Positions 44,613-54,324 of a stretch of DNA of 64,000 bases are shown piece after piece. The translations under genes were made by a program, and so were the position numbers. The first letter of the stretch is position 1. The number at the start of each line of letters is the position of its first letter. Under the pieces are notes generated by a model that saw only the letters and a list, made by a program, of their open reading frames with translations, ran no database searches and was not told the origin of the DNA. The DNA is from Ignavibacteriaceae bacterium. GTDB taxonomy: Bacteria; Bacteroidota; Ignavibacteria; Ignavibacteriales; Ignavibacteriaceae. The DNA is taken from NCBI GenBank assembly GCA_008933765.1, contig WBUK01000012.1, forward strand, positions 62,001 through 126,000, given 5' to 3'.

Positions 44613-47471
44613 CTATTTTAACAGCACCATCTTTTTAGTTGCCGTGAAACTGCCCGACTCTATCCTGTAGAAATATAAACCGCTCGGCAGGTTCTTTGCA
44701 TTAAACACCGCCTCGTGATAACCCGCTTCCTGCACCTCATTTACGAGCGAGGCCACTTTTTCGCCGATTGAGTTATACACCGTAAGCACCACATTATCCG
44801 ATGTGGGAAGTGAATAGCGAATTACCGTTTCCGGGTTGAACGGGTTGGGGTAGTTCTGCAATAACGAGAAAGAAAGGGGCAGATTGCCCGGTGCCTCAGA
44901 TGCAGACATAATCACCGACCATTTCCCTCTTGCATTAGAGATAGCCTGATCGAGTAAAACATCAGAATCAGCAGCAGCTAAAGCGAACGCCACTTCGATG
45001 CTGTCACCGGCGGCAATGTTATACGGCCCGCCGCCAATAACATGGGAAATATCCATCGGTCCGTATTTTGTTGTAACAACTCCGGAGGAGAGTGCGGTCC
45101 ATTTTTCAAAATCGGTGAAGCCGTCGTAAATATTAATACCACCAACGCTACCGTCGTTTGCAATGGGTTGGAAGGAGTAGTTAGTCCTGCTAATCAGAGC
45201 GGTGCCAACTTTTGTGGTCATGCTTGCGCTGTTGTTCCATGCTCTTGCATAGTTTCCGGGTGCGTACCATTCGGTCAGGTCGCCTTGCCCATCGACCATA
45301 TCCCAGTCAAAAAACAGCCCTGCATACAACCCGTTAATAGCAGCAGCAGAGGTGTTTTTAATAGTATAACGCACGATTATATAATTTTCATCTGCAGTTT
45401 GCGAGTAATTATAAGTTCGTTGCGTTATCTGCAACCCAAGTTTTGAGCCTCCGGCGAGATTGTCGTTAAATACGCCAAAGCCTTCAACATCAGCTTTATC
45501 TCCCGGAATTTTGAGCGAGAAAGGAATTTCCTGCTGATAATCTTTATCCTGAAAAGACTGATCCGACCCTCTTGCGGAGTTAATTATCTGGTTGCCTGCA
45601 GTTCCCAACATCAGCGAGCCTTCAAAAAGCATGCTGTTGCCTTCGTCATACTTGAAGCCTTTACCCTTGAGGTTATCGGGGTAATCAGCATAACCAATAT
45701 TTCCCGTGCTTGTAATTGTTGCGGCAACTTTATTGCCCATAGTTGTTGCGTAAGTGGGGTTACCAACTGCGCCTATCCATTGGAAATCTGAATATGCGCC
45801 GTCAGAGAAGGTTAACAGCAAGCCGATATCACTGTTTTCAGGTGTATTTGCAGCAAGCGTAACCTGAAACTCCTGCCCTTGGTTATCGAACACTTCCCCG
45901 GTCTGTTTTGCGCCAAAGTTAGCTGTTGCGTTTGCAGAAACGGTTGCATAAGGGCTTTTGCTTTCAAGTGTAACCGAGAGGTTGGAAGTGGGGTTAAGCC
46001 AGTTTTTGAACTTCACATAAATGGTAACAGTCTCGCCGGGCTGGAAAATTCCGTCGTTATTTCCGGTTGCTGAATCAGAAACCTCCGTTAAAATTGCCCT
46101 GACAGAAGTGAAGTCATTTTCCTGAAGCGCTTTAAGTGCGTTAATTCTCCCTTTTCCTAAAAGTTGTTTCAGCGAGGCAGTGTTATTGTTATCGATGTTA
46201 TCAACGGATACTCTCACTTTTTCAGCCGCCTGCAAAGGAGTCAGAGATGGAAACTGAGCCAATGTAAGAGCAACTAACCCCGCAGTTATCGGCGAAGCCA
46301 TCGATGTGCCGCTTAGGTTTGTGTAGGTATCGTTCTGCCAGGTACTGTATATTGTGTTACCCGGTGCAGAAACATCGACATAATAGCCGTAGTTCGAAAA
46401 TCCCGCTTTTCCATCAGTTGAAGTGGTGGCAACTACTGAAAGTACATTATCGTAAGATGCAGGGTATGATTTTTCCCTGCTCGACTCGTTCCCCGCAGCG
46501 GCAATAACGGCAGCGCCCATATCAGTAGCCTGGTTAATAATATCCTGTCCGAACATCGAAAAACCGCCACCGCCCCAGCTGCAGTTTATAACTTTACATC
46601 CGTTTTGTGCTGCATAAAGAATCCCTTCGTAACCATAAACAACATAGGGTGCGCCGGAGGCCGGGTCTCTCTGGTCGTTGCGGGATGTTTTAACTGCCAT
46701 CACTCTGGAGTTGTAGCCGATACCGGCAACCCCAATTCCGTTGTTTGTGCACGCACTCGCGCAGCCGGCAACATGTGTGCCGTGGTCGGGTTGGTCTTCC
46801 ATCGGGTTGTTATCGGGGGTTCCGTTAGCGCCGCCGAAATCCCAGCCGCGTACATCGTCGATGTATCCGTTGCCGTCGTCATCTATTCCGTTACCGGGAA
46901 TTTCGTTGGGGTTAATCCAAACATTTGCGACGAGGTCGGGGTGATCCCAGTCAACACCTGTATCAACAATTCCGATTATGATATTTGGGGTGCCTTGGTT
47001 AATATCCCAGGCTTCGGCAGCTTTAATTTTGGGAAGAAACCATTGGCGGCTCCACTGTGGGTCGTTAGGAACACCGGAGGTTGAATAAACATATCGAGGT
47101 TCTATCCACTCGATTTCCGCAACAGCAGAAAGTTTTGCCGCCGCATAGAGAGGATCAACATTCGAACCGTACTTCAGAGAAACGATTCTTTCGATCCCGC
47201 GGGATGAAGCTTCGACGGCTTTAGGGGGGAAAACGGTGTTAACGCTTTTAGCCCCAAGAAACTCCATTTTGCTTAAGATTAAAGCGTCCGGGGTAACCTT
47301 GCCGGAAACATCGGTCGGTTGATAATATTTGAACTTGATTATAAGTTCGTTAGAAAGGTAGTGAATATCTCCTTTAGTAATAACTCTTTGCGGAAGTTGT
47401 TGAGCGGAGAGAGCGAATAGTGCCATAAGGCAAAGAACAAGGGTTTTGCCAACCACTGACTTGAAAAACAT
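44613..47471 (-). CDS. Secreted subtilisin-like (S8) protease with T9SS sorting domain
   Basis: 952 residues. Signal peptide 1-24, pro-region about 25-140, peptidase S8 domain about 150-455 with Asp170 (GIVDTGVDWDHPDL), His230 (DHGTHVAG) and Ser in GTSMASP. A DDDGNGYIDD calcium-type loop is near 197. After several beta domains comes the T9SS C-terminal domain (LLQNYPNPFNPETVIRYSLP ... TKKMVLLK). Expected on the cell surface or released, supplying peptides to the M14 and S46 peptidases. Confidence 0.95.
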   Translation of the reverse strand: MFFKSVVGKTLVLCLMALFALSAQQLPQRVITKGDIHYLSNELIIKFKYYQPTDVSGKVTPDALILSKMEFLGAKSVNTVFPPKAVEASSRGIERIVSLKYGSNVDPLYAAAKLSAVAEIEWIEPRYVYSTSGVPNDPQWSRQWFLPKIKAAEAWDINQGTPNIIIGIVDTGVDWDHPDLVANVWINPNEIPGNGIDDDGNGYIDDVRGWDFGGANGTPDNNPMEDQPDHGTHVAGCASACTNNGIGVAGIGYNSRVMAVKTSRNDQRDPASGAPYVVYGYEGILYAAQNGCKVINCSWGGGGFSMFGQDIINQATDMGAAVIAAAGNESSREKSYPASYDNVLSVVATTSTDGKAGFSNYGYYVDVSAPGNTIYSTWQNDTYTNLSGTSMASPITAGLVALTLAQFPSLTPLQAAEKVRVSVDNIDNNNTASLKQLLGKGRINALKALQENDFTSVRAILTEVSDSATGNNDGIFQPGETVTIYVKFKNWLNPTSNLSVTLESKSPYATVSANATANFGAKQTGEVFDNQGQEFQVTLAANTPENSDIGLLLTFSDGAYSDFQWIGAVGNPTYATTMGNKVAATITSTGNIGYADYPDNLKGKGFKYDEGNSMLFEGSLMLGTAGNQIINSARGSDQSFQDKDYQQEIPFSLKIPGDKADVEGFGVFNDNLAGGSKLGLQITQRTYNYSQTADENYIIVRYTIKNTSAAAINGLYAGLFFDWDMVDGQGDLTEWYAPGNYARAWNNSASMTTKVGTALISRTNYSFQPIANDGSVGGINIYDGFTDFEKWTALSSGVVTTKYGPMDISHVIGGGPYNIAAGDSIEVAFALAAADSDVLLDQAISNARGKWSVIMSASEAPGNLPLSFSLLQNYPNPFNPETVIRYSLPTSDNVVLTVYNSIGEKVASLVNEVQEAGYHEAVFNAKNLPSGLYFYRIESGSFTATKKMVLLK

Positions 47472-47707
47472 TTTTGTTACTCGATAATGTTATAAGGAAA
47501 CTTTAAATTTCTGCATTTTTTTTGGAAATTACAAGGGGTTTTTTTTTCTTTTTCCCCTGAAGGAAATGAGGAAATGGAAGTGTTGCCGTTTTACATCATG
47601 CATTTGAGGCGGAGTGGTGTGCTGCCTCTGCCCAAATATTCTTTGTTTTCCCCGACCGGTGGGTGGTGCGCCGGGTTATAATATACCGGCGGAAAATTTA
47701 AGCCGTA

Positions 47708-48172
47708 TCAATAAAAAACAACCGAATAGCTCTGAAAAGCACCTTTATCATAAATAAATTTAGCGGAAAAGAATTTGCCGCCTCCAATCCACCGCATAAA
47801 TATTGTATCACCCTCCCACAGATTTAGGTTGAACAACTCGCTATCCGGTATCCAGTGCAGATAACCCTCTTTGGACTCTATTAACTCACCCGTAAACTCT
47901 TCAGCGGTGAAAACGAACACATTCCAGTCTTCAATATCATCGAAAGCCGGGAAGGTTATGTAGCCTTCTAACCGCGGGTTGGTAATTTTCAAGCCCGACT
48001 CTTCCCACACTTCCCTAATCACACACTCTTCGGGAGTTTCGCCCGGTTCAAACTTGCCGCCTAAGCCGTTCCACTTACCTTCGTGCATATCGTTCGCTTT
48101 TTTTGTCCGGTGTATCATTAAAGTTGTGCCCATCTTCACATCTTTCACATAGCAAAGCGTGGCGAGTTTCAT
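47708..48172 (-). CDS. NUDIX hydrolase (8-oxo-dGTP diphosphatase-like)
   Basis: 154 residues. The Nudix box GKFEPGETPEECVIREVWEESGL matches Gx5Ex7REUxEExGU. LATLCYVKD at the start and LHRT-like IHRTKKANDMHEGKWNGLGG are typical of MutT/NUDT1-like 8-oxo-dGTPases. I start at the ATG of MKLATLCY; an upstream ATG at 48283 adds 37 residues but would overlap the divergent GH13 gene. Substrate is inferred. Confidence 0.88.
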   Translation of the reverse strand: MKLATLCYVKDVKMGTTLMIHRTKKANDMHEGKWNGLGGKFEPGETPEECVIREVWEESGLKITNPRLEGYITFPAFDDIEDWNVFVFTAEEFTGELIESKEGYLHWIPDSELFNLNLWEGDTIFMRWIGGGKFFSAKFIYDKGAFQSYSVVFY

Positions 48173-48281
48173 TTTTGTTTTCCTTTCACAAAAAAGTTTT
48201 GTAGGTTTAACAGTGAGATTTAAGGGTTTATGAATTTTATCGAATGAAATGCCCAAATTTAACAAACAATGGGTAGTTACC

Positions 48282-49784
48282 ATGTTAAATAATCCAAAAC
48301 TTTATCAAATTAACGCACGCGTCTGGATAAAAAGGTTCGGTAAAAGTGCCACACTAAGCAGTGTGCCGGTTACTTACTGGAAAGAACTTCAGGAGAAGGG
48401 AATCGATTTTATCTGGCTTTTCGGTGTCTGGAAAATCTGTAAAGACAATCTTATCGATGTTGCTTTCACCCCCGAACTTTTGAAACAGTACGATTCATCT
48501 TTGAAGAACTGGACTAAGGCGGATGTGATCGGCTCCCCATTCGCAATTGATGAATATACGGTTGACCCACAACTTGGCACCGAAGAGGAATTGCTGAGCC
48601 TGAAAAAAACTCTCAACGAGCTTGGGATGGCGTTAATTCTTGATTTTGTGCCGAATCACTTCGGCTCAACAAGCGAAGTGTTGCTGAAAAACCCGGAAAT
48701 CTTTCTGCAGGTGGAAAAACCGGTATGGGAAGAAGACCCCGACACCTACTTTTGCATTAAAGAGCACCCGGGCCTCTATTTTGCACACGGGCGCGACCCT
48801 TTCTTCCCCCCATGGCGGGATACGGCACAACTGAACTATTTTAACCCGTTAACGCGCGATGCGATGTCGGGCATTTTACAAAACATCAGCAGTTTGTGCG
48901 ATGGTGTTCGCTGCTCAATGGCGATGTTGGTGCTGAACAATGTTTTCGGAAACACCTGGAGCGGCGCTGCCGACCAACATAAGTTCCCCGAAACCGCTCT
49001 TGAATTTTGGGCAGCGGCGATTAATGAAATTAAAGCCTTCAACTCTGCCTTCATTTTTATCGCCGAAACTTACTGGGGACTTGAAAAGGATATGCAGAAA
49101 TTAGGGTTCGACTACACTTCCGACAAGGTGCTATACGACAGAATTTTGAAAAACGGGCCCACGGAAGTTAAGGGGCACCTGACAGCGGATTTGAAGGTGC
49201 AGCAAAAATCGCTACGATACATCGAACAGGTTGAGGAAGAAAGAGCCGTTAAAGCTTTTGGCGCGGACAGATCGATGGCGGCGGCGATTATCGCGGCGAC
49301 AATTCCGGGACTAATGCTTTATAACGACGGGCAATGGGAGGGGAAGAAACTTAAACTTGCCATACAACTTGGGGGGGAAACTGAAGAGAAGGTGAACAAA
49401 AAAGTTGCCGGGTTCTACAATACTCTGCTGAAAATAACCGCCGACAGAGCATTCAAAGATGGCGATTGGGAGCAGCTTTTCTGCCATAAGGTCTGGCACG
49501 ATAACGAAACAAATTCGAACTTGCTCGCATGGAAGTGGCGGCTCTCTGTCCGGAACATTGTTGTTGTGGTTAACTACTCGGACGCCCCCGCACAGTGCCT
49601 GCTGAAACTTGGTATAAGCACCGCGGAAGATAAAGTTTTGTTCAATGATGTGCTGAATGACTATATTTACATCCGTTCAACAGCAGAACTGAACGATATG
49701 GGGCTTTATATCGACCTGCAACCGTGGAAAAGCCATATCTTAGTTTATGAGGACGGTTCTGCCGGCGCTGAAAGCAGTTTTTAA
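48282..49784 (+). CDS. GH13 alpha-amylase-like protein lacking the catalytic nucleophile
   Basis: 500 residues. Conserved region I is intact (LDFVPNHFG) and the acid/base Glu is present in IFIAETYWG. Region II, normally GVRCD with the nucleophile Asp, reads GVRCSMAML, with Ser encoded by TCA. Region IV, normally ENHDE with the transition-state Asp, reads IEQVEEERAV. Two of three catalytic acids are therefore missing, so glycoside hydrolysis or transfer is unlikely; a binding or regulatory role is possible. The frame is fully open and codon use normal, so this is not a decaying pseudogene. I start at ATG 48282 because the family begins close to NPKLYQINARVW; ATG 48249 adds eleven residues. Confidence 0.85.
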   Translation: MLNNPKLYQINARVWIKRFGKSATLSSVPVTYWKELQEKGIDFIWLFGVWKICKDNLIDVAFTPELLKQYDSSLKNWTKADVIGSPFAIDEYTVDPQLGTEEELLSLKKTLNELGMALILDFVPNHFGSTSEVLLKNPEIFLQVEKPVWEEDPDTYFCIKEHPGLYFAHGRDPFFPPWRDTAQLNYFNPLTRDAMSGILQNISSLCDGVRCSMAMLVLNNVFGNTWSGAADQHKFPETALEFWAAAINEIKAFNSAFIFIAETYWGLEKDMQKLGFDYTSDKVLYDRILKNGPTEVKGHLTADLKVQQKSLRYIEQVEEERAVKAFGADRSMAAAIIAATIPGLMLYNDGQWEGKKLKLAIQLGGETEEKVNKKVAGFYNTLLKITADRAFKDGDWEQLFCHKVWHDNETNSNLLAWKWRLSVRNIVVVVNYSDAPAQCLLKLGISTAEDKVLFNDVLNDYIYIRSTAELNDMGLYIDLQPWKSHILVYEDGSAGAESSF

Positions 49785-49793
49785 GGAGAGAAA

Positions 49794-50258
49794 TTAAGAA
49801 ACAGTTTCTTTTGCCGTTTCATCAACAATCCAGTGTTGCATCGCTTCGATGAGTGACTGCATAACTGCTATTACATTCTCCCGTGTGTTTTCATCAAGCC
49901 GGTCGAAAATTTCCTGATGAACAAAAATATGCCCGTTGTTAATTCTGTTTATATACGGACGGCTTTGCCCCGTTAAAAAAACATTGAAGCTTCTTTTATC
50001 AACCCCCGACTGTTTTCGCTGCACCAATTTTTTCTCTTCCAAAGATGTCAGGATGTGCGTGATCCTGCCGGGTGTAAGTTCAAGAATCTGAGAAAGTTCT
50101 TTAATGGAGAGTGACTGTTTGTCGCCAAATAGCATCAGGAGGCGCAGTTCGGCAGGTGTCAGGTTATAGCATCTTGCGAAATATTCCTCTTTTCTGGTGC
50201 ACTCTCTGGAAAGGGTGCAGGTAAGTTCTGCAAACTTTTTTGCTGTCTGTTCGATCAT
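49794..50258 (-). CDS. MarR family transcriptional regulator
   Basis: 154 residues. Winged HTH in the middle (LTPAELRLLMLF, LSIKELSQILELTPGRITHILTSLEEKKLVQR, then the wing SGVDKRSFNVFLT) with helical ends for dimerisation. Convergent with the GH13-like gene, 9 bp apart. A 38-bp inverted repeat 65-102 bp upstream of its ATG is a plausible autoregulatory operator. Ligand unknown. Confidence 0.88.
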   Translation of the reverse strand: MIEQTAKKFAELTCTLSRECTRKEEYFARCYNLTPAELRLLMLFGDKQSLSIKELSQILELTPGRITHILTSLEEKKLVQRKQSGVDKRSFNVFLTGQSRPYINRINNGHIFVHQEIFDRLDENTRENVIAVMQSLIEAMQHWIVDETAKETVS

Positions 50259-50322
50259 CTTAATCTATTGTTTTAAATTGTTTTTAACAGATTCACCGGA
50301 TAAAGGCCTTTGGCAAATCTGT

Positions 50323-50360
50323 ATTATTTTACACACTAAAATATACGATTGTAAAATAAT
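50323..50360. promoter_or_regulatory. 11-bp inverted repeat upstream of the MarR gene
   Basis: ATTATTTTACA at 50323-50333 is the reverse complement of 50350-50360, spacer 16 nt. Long arms and position favour an operator, perhaps for MarR itself. Confidence 0.5.
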
Positions 50361-50456
50361 TTACTAATAAGAATTTGCCGGAATAATAACATTGAATTAC
50401 CCCTTTCTCTTTACTTGTTTTACCGGCACTTTTTCTTCTGTTTCGTGTTGGAGTTT

Positions 50457-50561
50457 ATATAAACCGAATATAAAGGAATTGCGCAGGAATAGGGTGCTTT
50501 CCATTCATACAAAACCGGGTAGAAGGGGGCATATAAACCCGGTTAAAAAGAATTGCACAGG
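50457..50561. repeat. Diverged direct repeat with 74-bp spacing
   Basis: ATATAAACC...GAATTGC(G/A)CAGG occurs from 50457 and again from 50531. The copies differ at several bases. A 70-codon frame through this 437-bp gap between marR and the 93-aa gene has no coding character. Confidence 0.65.
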
Positions 50562-50695
50562 CACCGGAGATTTTGTAAACTTACCCAAAACAAACATCTC
50601 ATAAAACAAACAGTATAGACATCTTTTTATTAATTAATTTATTATTTTAAATAATGGATTTTTTAATTTTTCAGACAGCTTAGGACAGACTATAT

Positions 50696-50977
50696 ATGGC
50701 TACACTTCCTCCACCTAAAACGATTGAATTTCCGGCAGATTCTTTGGAAAAACAGGTCTATAACATCGCTAACGACCTGAAAGAATTTTTACCTATTGAG
50801 AGCGACAGAAACCGCCTGGGGTATATGCTCTTCAAATATGTGAATAAAGAGGGTGACGAACCCTCGGTGATGGTTAAAAGCGGCAAATTCACTATTCAAG
50901 GCACCACCAAAGAAGAACTGGCGGAATTAATTGCCGAAAAACTTAAATCCGTTAAACTCCCCGAAACCGAAGCGTAG
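50696..50977 (+). CDS. Conserved-looking 93-residue cytosolic protein, unknown
   Basis: No family recognised. Soluble, with no signal peptide or membrane span. Predicted helix about 18-32 (LEKQVYNIANDLKEFL), strand-like VMVKSGKFTIQG and a Leu/Glu/Lys-rich C-terminal helix (TTKEELAELIAEKLKSVKL) hint at a small alpha/beta fold. ATG start; isolated on its strand, with the convergent fbp gene downstream. Coding character is good although the function is open. Confidence 0.65.
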   Translation: MATLPPPKTIEFPADSLEKQVYNIANDLKEFLPIESDRNRLGYMLFKYVNKEGDEPSVMVKSGKFTIQGTTKEELAELIAEKLKSVKLPETEA

Positions 50978-50992
50978 GTTCCAACTAAACAG

Positions 50993-51053
50993 GCTTTAAA
51001 TCAATAGGTTTAAACTCAAAAGGTTTCAAATCAATAGGTTTAAACTCAAAAGG
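50993..51053. repeat. 30-bp tandem repeat x2 downstream of the 93-residue gene
   Basis: The unit (TCAATAGGTTTAAACTCAAA plus AGGTTTCAAA) occurs twice in a row between this gene and the terminator. Single-base differences only. Confidence 0.75.
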
Positions 51054-51069
51054 TCGAAAATCAACAAAA

Positions 51070-51095
51070 AAGGCGCCCGAAAATTCAGGCGCCTT
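51070..51095 (-). terminator. Intrinsic terminator of fbp
   Basis: AAGGCGCC at 51070-51077 pairs with GGCGCCTT at 51088-51095; read on the minus strand the stem is followed by TTTTTTGTTG. It lies 65 bp past the fbp stop. Confidence 0.8.
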
Positions 51096-51159
51096 AAAAA
51101 ATGCAGGGAACTAAAAGCAGAATTGCTTAACTGTTGAAATGCAAAAATGCAACCCCGAC

Positions 51160-52191
51160 TTAAATCGGTTTTTCCAATTCTGCGTCGGTATCAGCGATAA
51201 ATTTAGCCACTTTATCCACATCAAACGGGCTACCGATAAAAATCGGGCACCTTTCGTGCAGAGCCGTAGGCACTCTTTCCAAAATTCTTTTATAACCGTC
51301 GATCGCCTTGCCGCCCGCGGCTTCAATGATGAAAGCCATCGGGTTACACTCATACTGCAGGCGCAACTTCCCTTTCGGGTTTCTGCTGTCTGCCGGGTAC
51401 ATAAAAATACCTCCATAAAGCAAGGTTCTGTGCACATCGGCGACCATCGAACCGATATACCGTGTTGAATATGGGCGCCCGCTCTCTTTCTCTTCTTCCT
51501 GAAGCCACTTAATATACTTTTTCAGACCGGGGTGCCAATATTTGTAGTTCCCCTCGTTGATGCTGTAAATTTTCCCTTTTTCAGGTATTTTCATGTTCGG
51601 GTGCGACAGAATGAACTCGCCGATTGAAGGATCGAGCGTAAAGCCATCAACCCCTTCACCGACGGTGTAAACCAACATAGTTGAAGAGCCGTAAATAACA
51701 TAGCCCGCTGCCACCTGTTCAAGCCCCCGTTGCAGGCAGTCTTCCAAAGTGCCGGGGCCATCGCCTTCAGATACTCTTTTATAGATACTGAAAATGGTGC
51801 CGATGCTCACATTAACATCGATATTCGAAGAGCCATCCAACGGGTCGAACAGCATAACATATTTGCCAATTCTGAAGTGTTTCGGAATGTGGATAATATC
51901 TTCTTCCTCTTCCGATGCCATCACGCAAAGCTGCCCGCCGTGATCCATCGCTTTGAAGAGCATATCGTGAGCATAAATATCCAATTTTTTAACCGATTCA
52001 CCGTGCACATTTGTGGAGCCTGTAAATCCAAGAATTTCCACAAGCCCGGCTTTGTTCACTTCTCTTGATACGATTTTAGCGGCGATCGAAAGGTCTGAAA
52101 GAATCCTCGAAAGTGCCCCGGTTGCCTCCGGGTGTTTGCGCTCCTGCTCAATAATGAACCTTTCGAGGGTCATAAAGGGGGTTGTACTCAT
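51160..52191 (-). CDS. fbp: Class I fructose-1,6-bisphosphatase
   Basis: 343 residues. Hydrolyses fructose-1,6-bisphosphate in gluconeogenesis. Metal and substrate motifs [26 protein letters not shown] region, SEEEED and the C-terminal [22 protein letters not shown] segment are complete. Normal length, own terminator, no operon partner. Gluconeogenic capacity agrees with the peptide-degrading gene set. Confidence 0.96.
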   Translation of the reverse strand: MSTTPFMTLERFIIEQERKHPEATGALSRILSDLSIAAKIVSREVNKAGLVEILGFTGSTNVHGESVKKLDIYAHDMLFKAMDHGGQLCVMASEEEEDIIHIPKHFRIGKYVMLFDPLDGSSNIDVNVSIGTIFSIYKRVSEGDGPGTLEDCLQRGLEQVAAGYVIYGSSTMLVYTVGEGVDGFTLDPSIGEFILSHPNMKIPEKGKIYSINEGNYKYWHPGLKKYIKWLQEEEKESGRPYSTRYIGSMVADVHRTLLYGGIFMYPADSRNPKGKLRLQYECNPMAFIIEAAGGKAIDGYKRILERVPTALHERCPIFIGSPFDVDKVAKFIADTDAELEKPI

Positions 52192-52351
52192 CTTTTATTT
52201 CTCCGTATGTATAATTTTTATTGATCTAAAGAAATATAACATATACGAAAGAAGTAAAGAAAGAAAAAATTGAGAAGTTGCGATTAGTCAACGAAGAAAA
52301 ATGTTTTTTTTAAAGGAAGTGTAGCTTAACTCTTAGGAAGTAAAAGCTGAT

Positions 52352-54139
52352 TTAAGCCGCCAACTCCTGATCTTTATACTGCAGCTGGTAAAGCTTGAAG
52401 TAAAGCCCTCTTTCCTCCAAGAGCTGCTCGTGAGTGCCCATCTCTTTTATTTCACCTTTGTGCATCACGATTATTTTATCCGCATTTCTGATAGTTGAAA
52501 GCCTGTGCGCCACAACTATTGCTGTTCTTCCTTCCAGAAGTTTATCGATAGCCGCCTGTATCATCTTTTCGGTTTCCGTATCAACGCTGGAGGTTGCCTC
52601 ATCCAAAATTAAAATTTGGGGATCGTGCGCAAGCGCCCGCGCAAATGAGATTAACTGTTTCTGTCCGACTGATAAAGTGGCGCCTCTTTCTTTAACCGGC
52701 TCGTCGTACTTAAGCGGCAGCTGCTCGATGAACTTATCGGCGCCCACTAACCGTGCTGCAGTTTTAATAGTTTCATCGCTGATTTCGGGGTTTTCCATCC
52801 CAATATTAGTTTTAATCGTACCGAAAAAGAGGAAAACATCCTGCAGAACGATCGAGATTTTCTTTCTAAGCTCTCTTTTGTTCACATCCCTGATATCGAT
52901 TCCGTCCACCTTGATGCTGCCGTTATTGATGTCGTAGAAGCGTGTTAGAATATTGATAATGCTCGTTTTACCGGCACCGGTCGCGCCGACAATCGCCACC
53001 ACTTCCCCCGGATTGATTGAAAAAGAGATATTTTTGAGAACATTTTCACCCTCGTTGTAGGCAAAGCATACATTTTCGAACTCAATTTTGCCTTTAACAT
53101 TTCCCAACGATTTTGGGTTTTCAGGGTCTTTTATGAAGGAATCGGTATCCAGCAGTTTAAAAATCCGCTCGGAGGAGGCCATCGCCGTCTGCATGATGTT
53201 ATATTTATCCGAGAGATCACGGATCGGTCTGAAAAACATGTCGGTATATTGAATGAACGCGAACAGAACGCCGAACGACATCCGGCTTTGAATTATCTCA
53301 CCACCGCCATACCATATAATCAGCGCCACCGCAACCGAAGAAATCAATTCAACACCCGGGAAGAAAAGCGCATAATAGAAAACGGAGCGGATGTTTTCAT
53401 CCCGGTGATCGCCGTTAATTTTTGCAAAAGTTTTCGCTTCCTCTTTTTCTTTGTTGAACAGGCGGGTTATCCCCATTCCGGTGATGTGCTCCTGCATGTA
53501 AGAGTTCATCCGTGCAAGATACATACGGATGTCCCGGTATGATTCCCTCACCTTTTTCCTGAAAAGAAAAGTTCCGTAAAACAGGAAAGGCAGAACGGAA
53601 AGTGTGATAAGGGAAAGCTCCCAGTTGATGAAGAACATGAACCCCAGAATCCACAGGATAATGAATATATCGCTGAATACCATCACAATCCCGGAAGAGA
53701 AGAGTTCGTTTAACGCTTCAACATCGTTGGTTACGCGGGTTACCAACCTTCCGATCGGCGTTTTATCAAAAAAACTGACCGAAAGCCGCTGGATGTGGTT
53801 AAACATCTTCTTCCGCAAATCTAAGATCGTTTTCTGCCCCAAGAGTTGCGTGTAATATGTTAGGAAGTATTGAATTACAGTCTGAACCGCCAAGGTACCA
53901 AACAACGCCAGGGAAAGAAGCAGCAGCCCGGGGTAGTCTTTGTGGAATATCTTATCATCGATGGCAACTTTGGTCAGCCAGGGGCGCAGAGGTCCCAACC
54001 CTGCAACCACCACATTCAGGAGAATTGCAAGAATAAGATATTTTTTGTAGGGTCTGATGAACTCTAACAGCCTTTTCATCAACTTAGAGTCGTACGCTTT
54101 ACCCAGAATTTCATCAGTTGGTTGAGTTCTCTCTGCCAT
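52352..54139 (-). CDS. ABC exporter, TMD-NBD fusion, catalytically complete subunit
   Basis: 595 residues: six-helix membrane domain (about 30-330) and ATPase with Walker A GATGAGKT, signature LSVGQKQL and Walker B ILILDEATSSVD with the catalytic Glu. Similar in layout to YheH/BmrD. Together with the adjoining gene it should form a heterodimeric multidrug or lipid exporter in the inner membrane. Starts 177 bp after the partner's stop; the gap is filled by a 72-bp tandem repeat. Confidence 0.92.
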   Translation of the reverse strand: MAERTQPTDEILGKAYDSKLMKRLLEFIRPYKKYLILAILLNVVVAGLGPLRPWLTKVAIDDKIFHKDYPGLLLLSLALFGTLAVQTVIQYFLTYYTQLLGQKTILDLRKKMFNHIQRLSVSFFDKTPIGRLVTRVTNDVEALNELFSSGIVMVFSDIFIILWILGFMFFINWELSLITLSVLPFLFYGTFLFRKKVRESYRDIRMYLARMNSYMQEHITGMGITRLFNKEKEEAKTFAKINGDHRDENIRSVFYYALFFPGVELISSVAVALIIWYGGGEIIQSRMSFGVLFAFIQYTDMFFRPIRDLSDKYNIMQTAMASSERIFKLLDTDSFIKDPENPKSLGNVKGKIEFENVCFAYNEGENVLKNISFSINPGEVVAIVGATGAGKTSIINILTRFYDINNGSIKVDGIDIRDVNKRELRKKISIVLQDVFLFFGTIKTNIGMENPEISDETIKTAARLVGADKFIEQLPLKYDEPVKERGATLSVGQKQLISFARALAHDPQILILDEATSSVDTETEKMIQAAIDKLLEGRTAIVVAHRLSTIRNADKIIVMHKGEIKEMGTHEQLLEERGLYFKLYQLQYKDQELAA

Positions 54140-54168
54140 TATTTTTAATTTTTACCTGTTTTCTTTCC

Positions 54169-54324
54169 GTTTCAAATTTGTGCTTTTTTCTGCTTCAATT
54201 TTTTCACTGCTTCGTTCATCCGGCTGAATTGCCAAAAACCGTTTCAAATTTGTGCTTTTTTCTGCTTCAATTTTTTCACTGCTTCGTTCGTCCGGTTGAA
54301 TTGCCCAAAACGGTTTCAAATCTG
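54169..54324. repeat. 72-bp tandem repeat, 2 full copies plus the ABC gene 3' end
   Basis: GTTTCAAAT(T/C)TGT begins at 54169, 54241 and 54313. The 72-bp units at 54169-54240 and 54241-54312 are nearly identical; the third start is the stop-codon region of the upstream ABC gene (QI-stop on the minus strand). The gene end seeded the array. A 222-codon plus-strand frame here is a shadow. Confidence 0.9.

Noticed and set aside
46605..47084. 159-codon plus-strand frame inside the S8 protease
   Set aside because: Antisense to a well-supported protease domain with catalytic motifs.
50392..50604. 70-codon plus-strand frame upstream of the 93-residue gene
   Set aside because: Non-ATG start, composition follows the diverged 74-bp repeat, no family resemblance.
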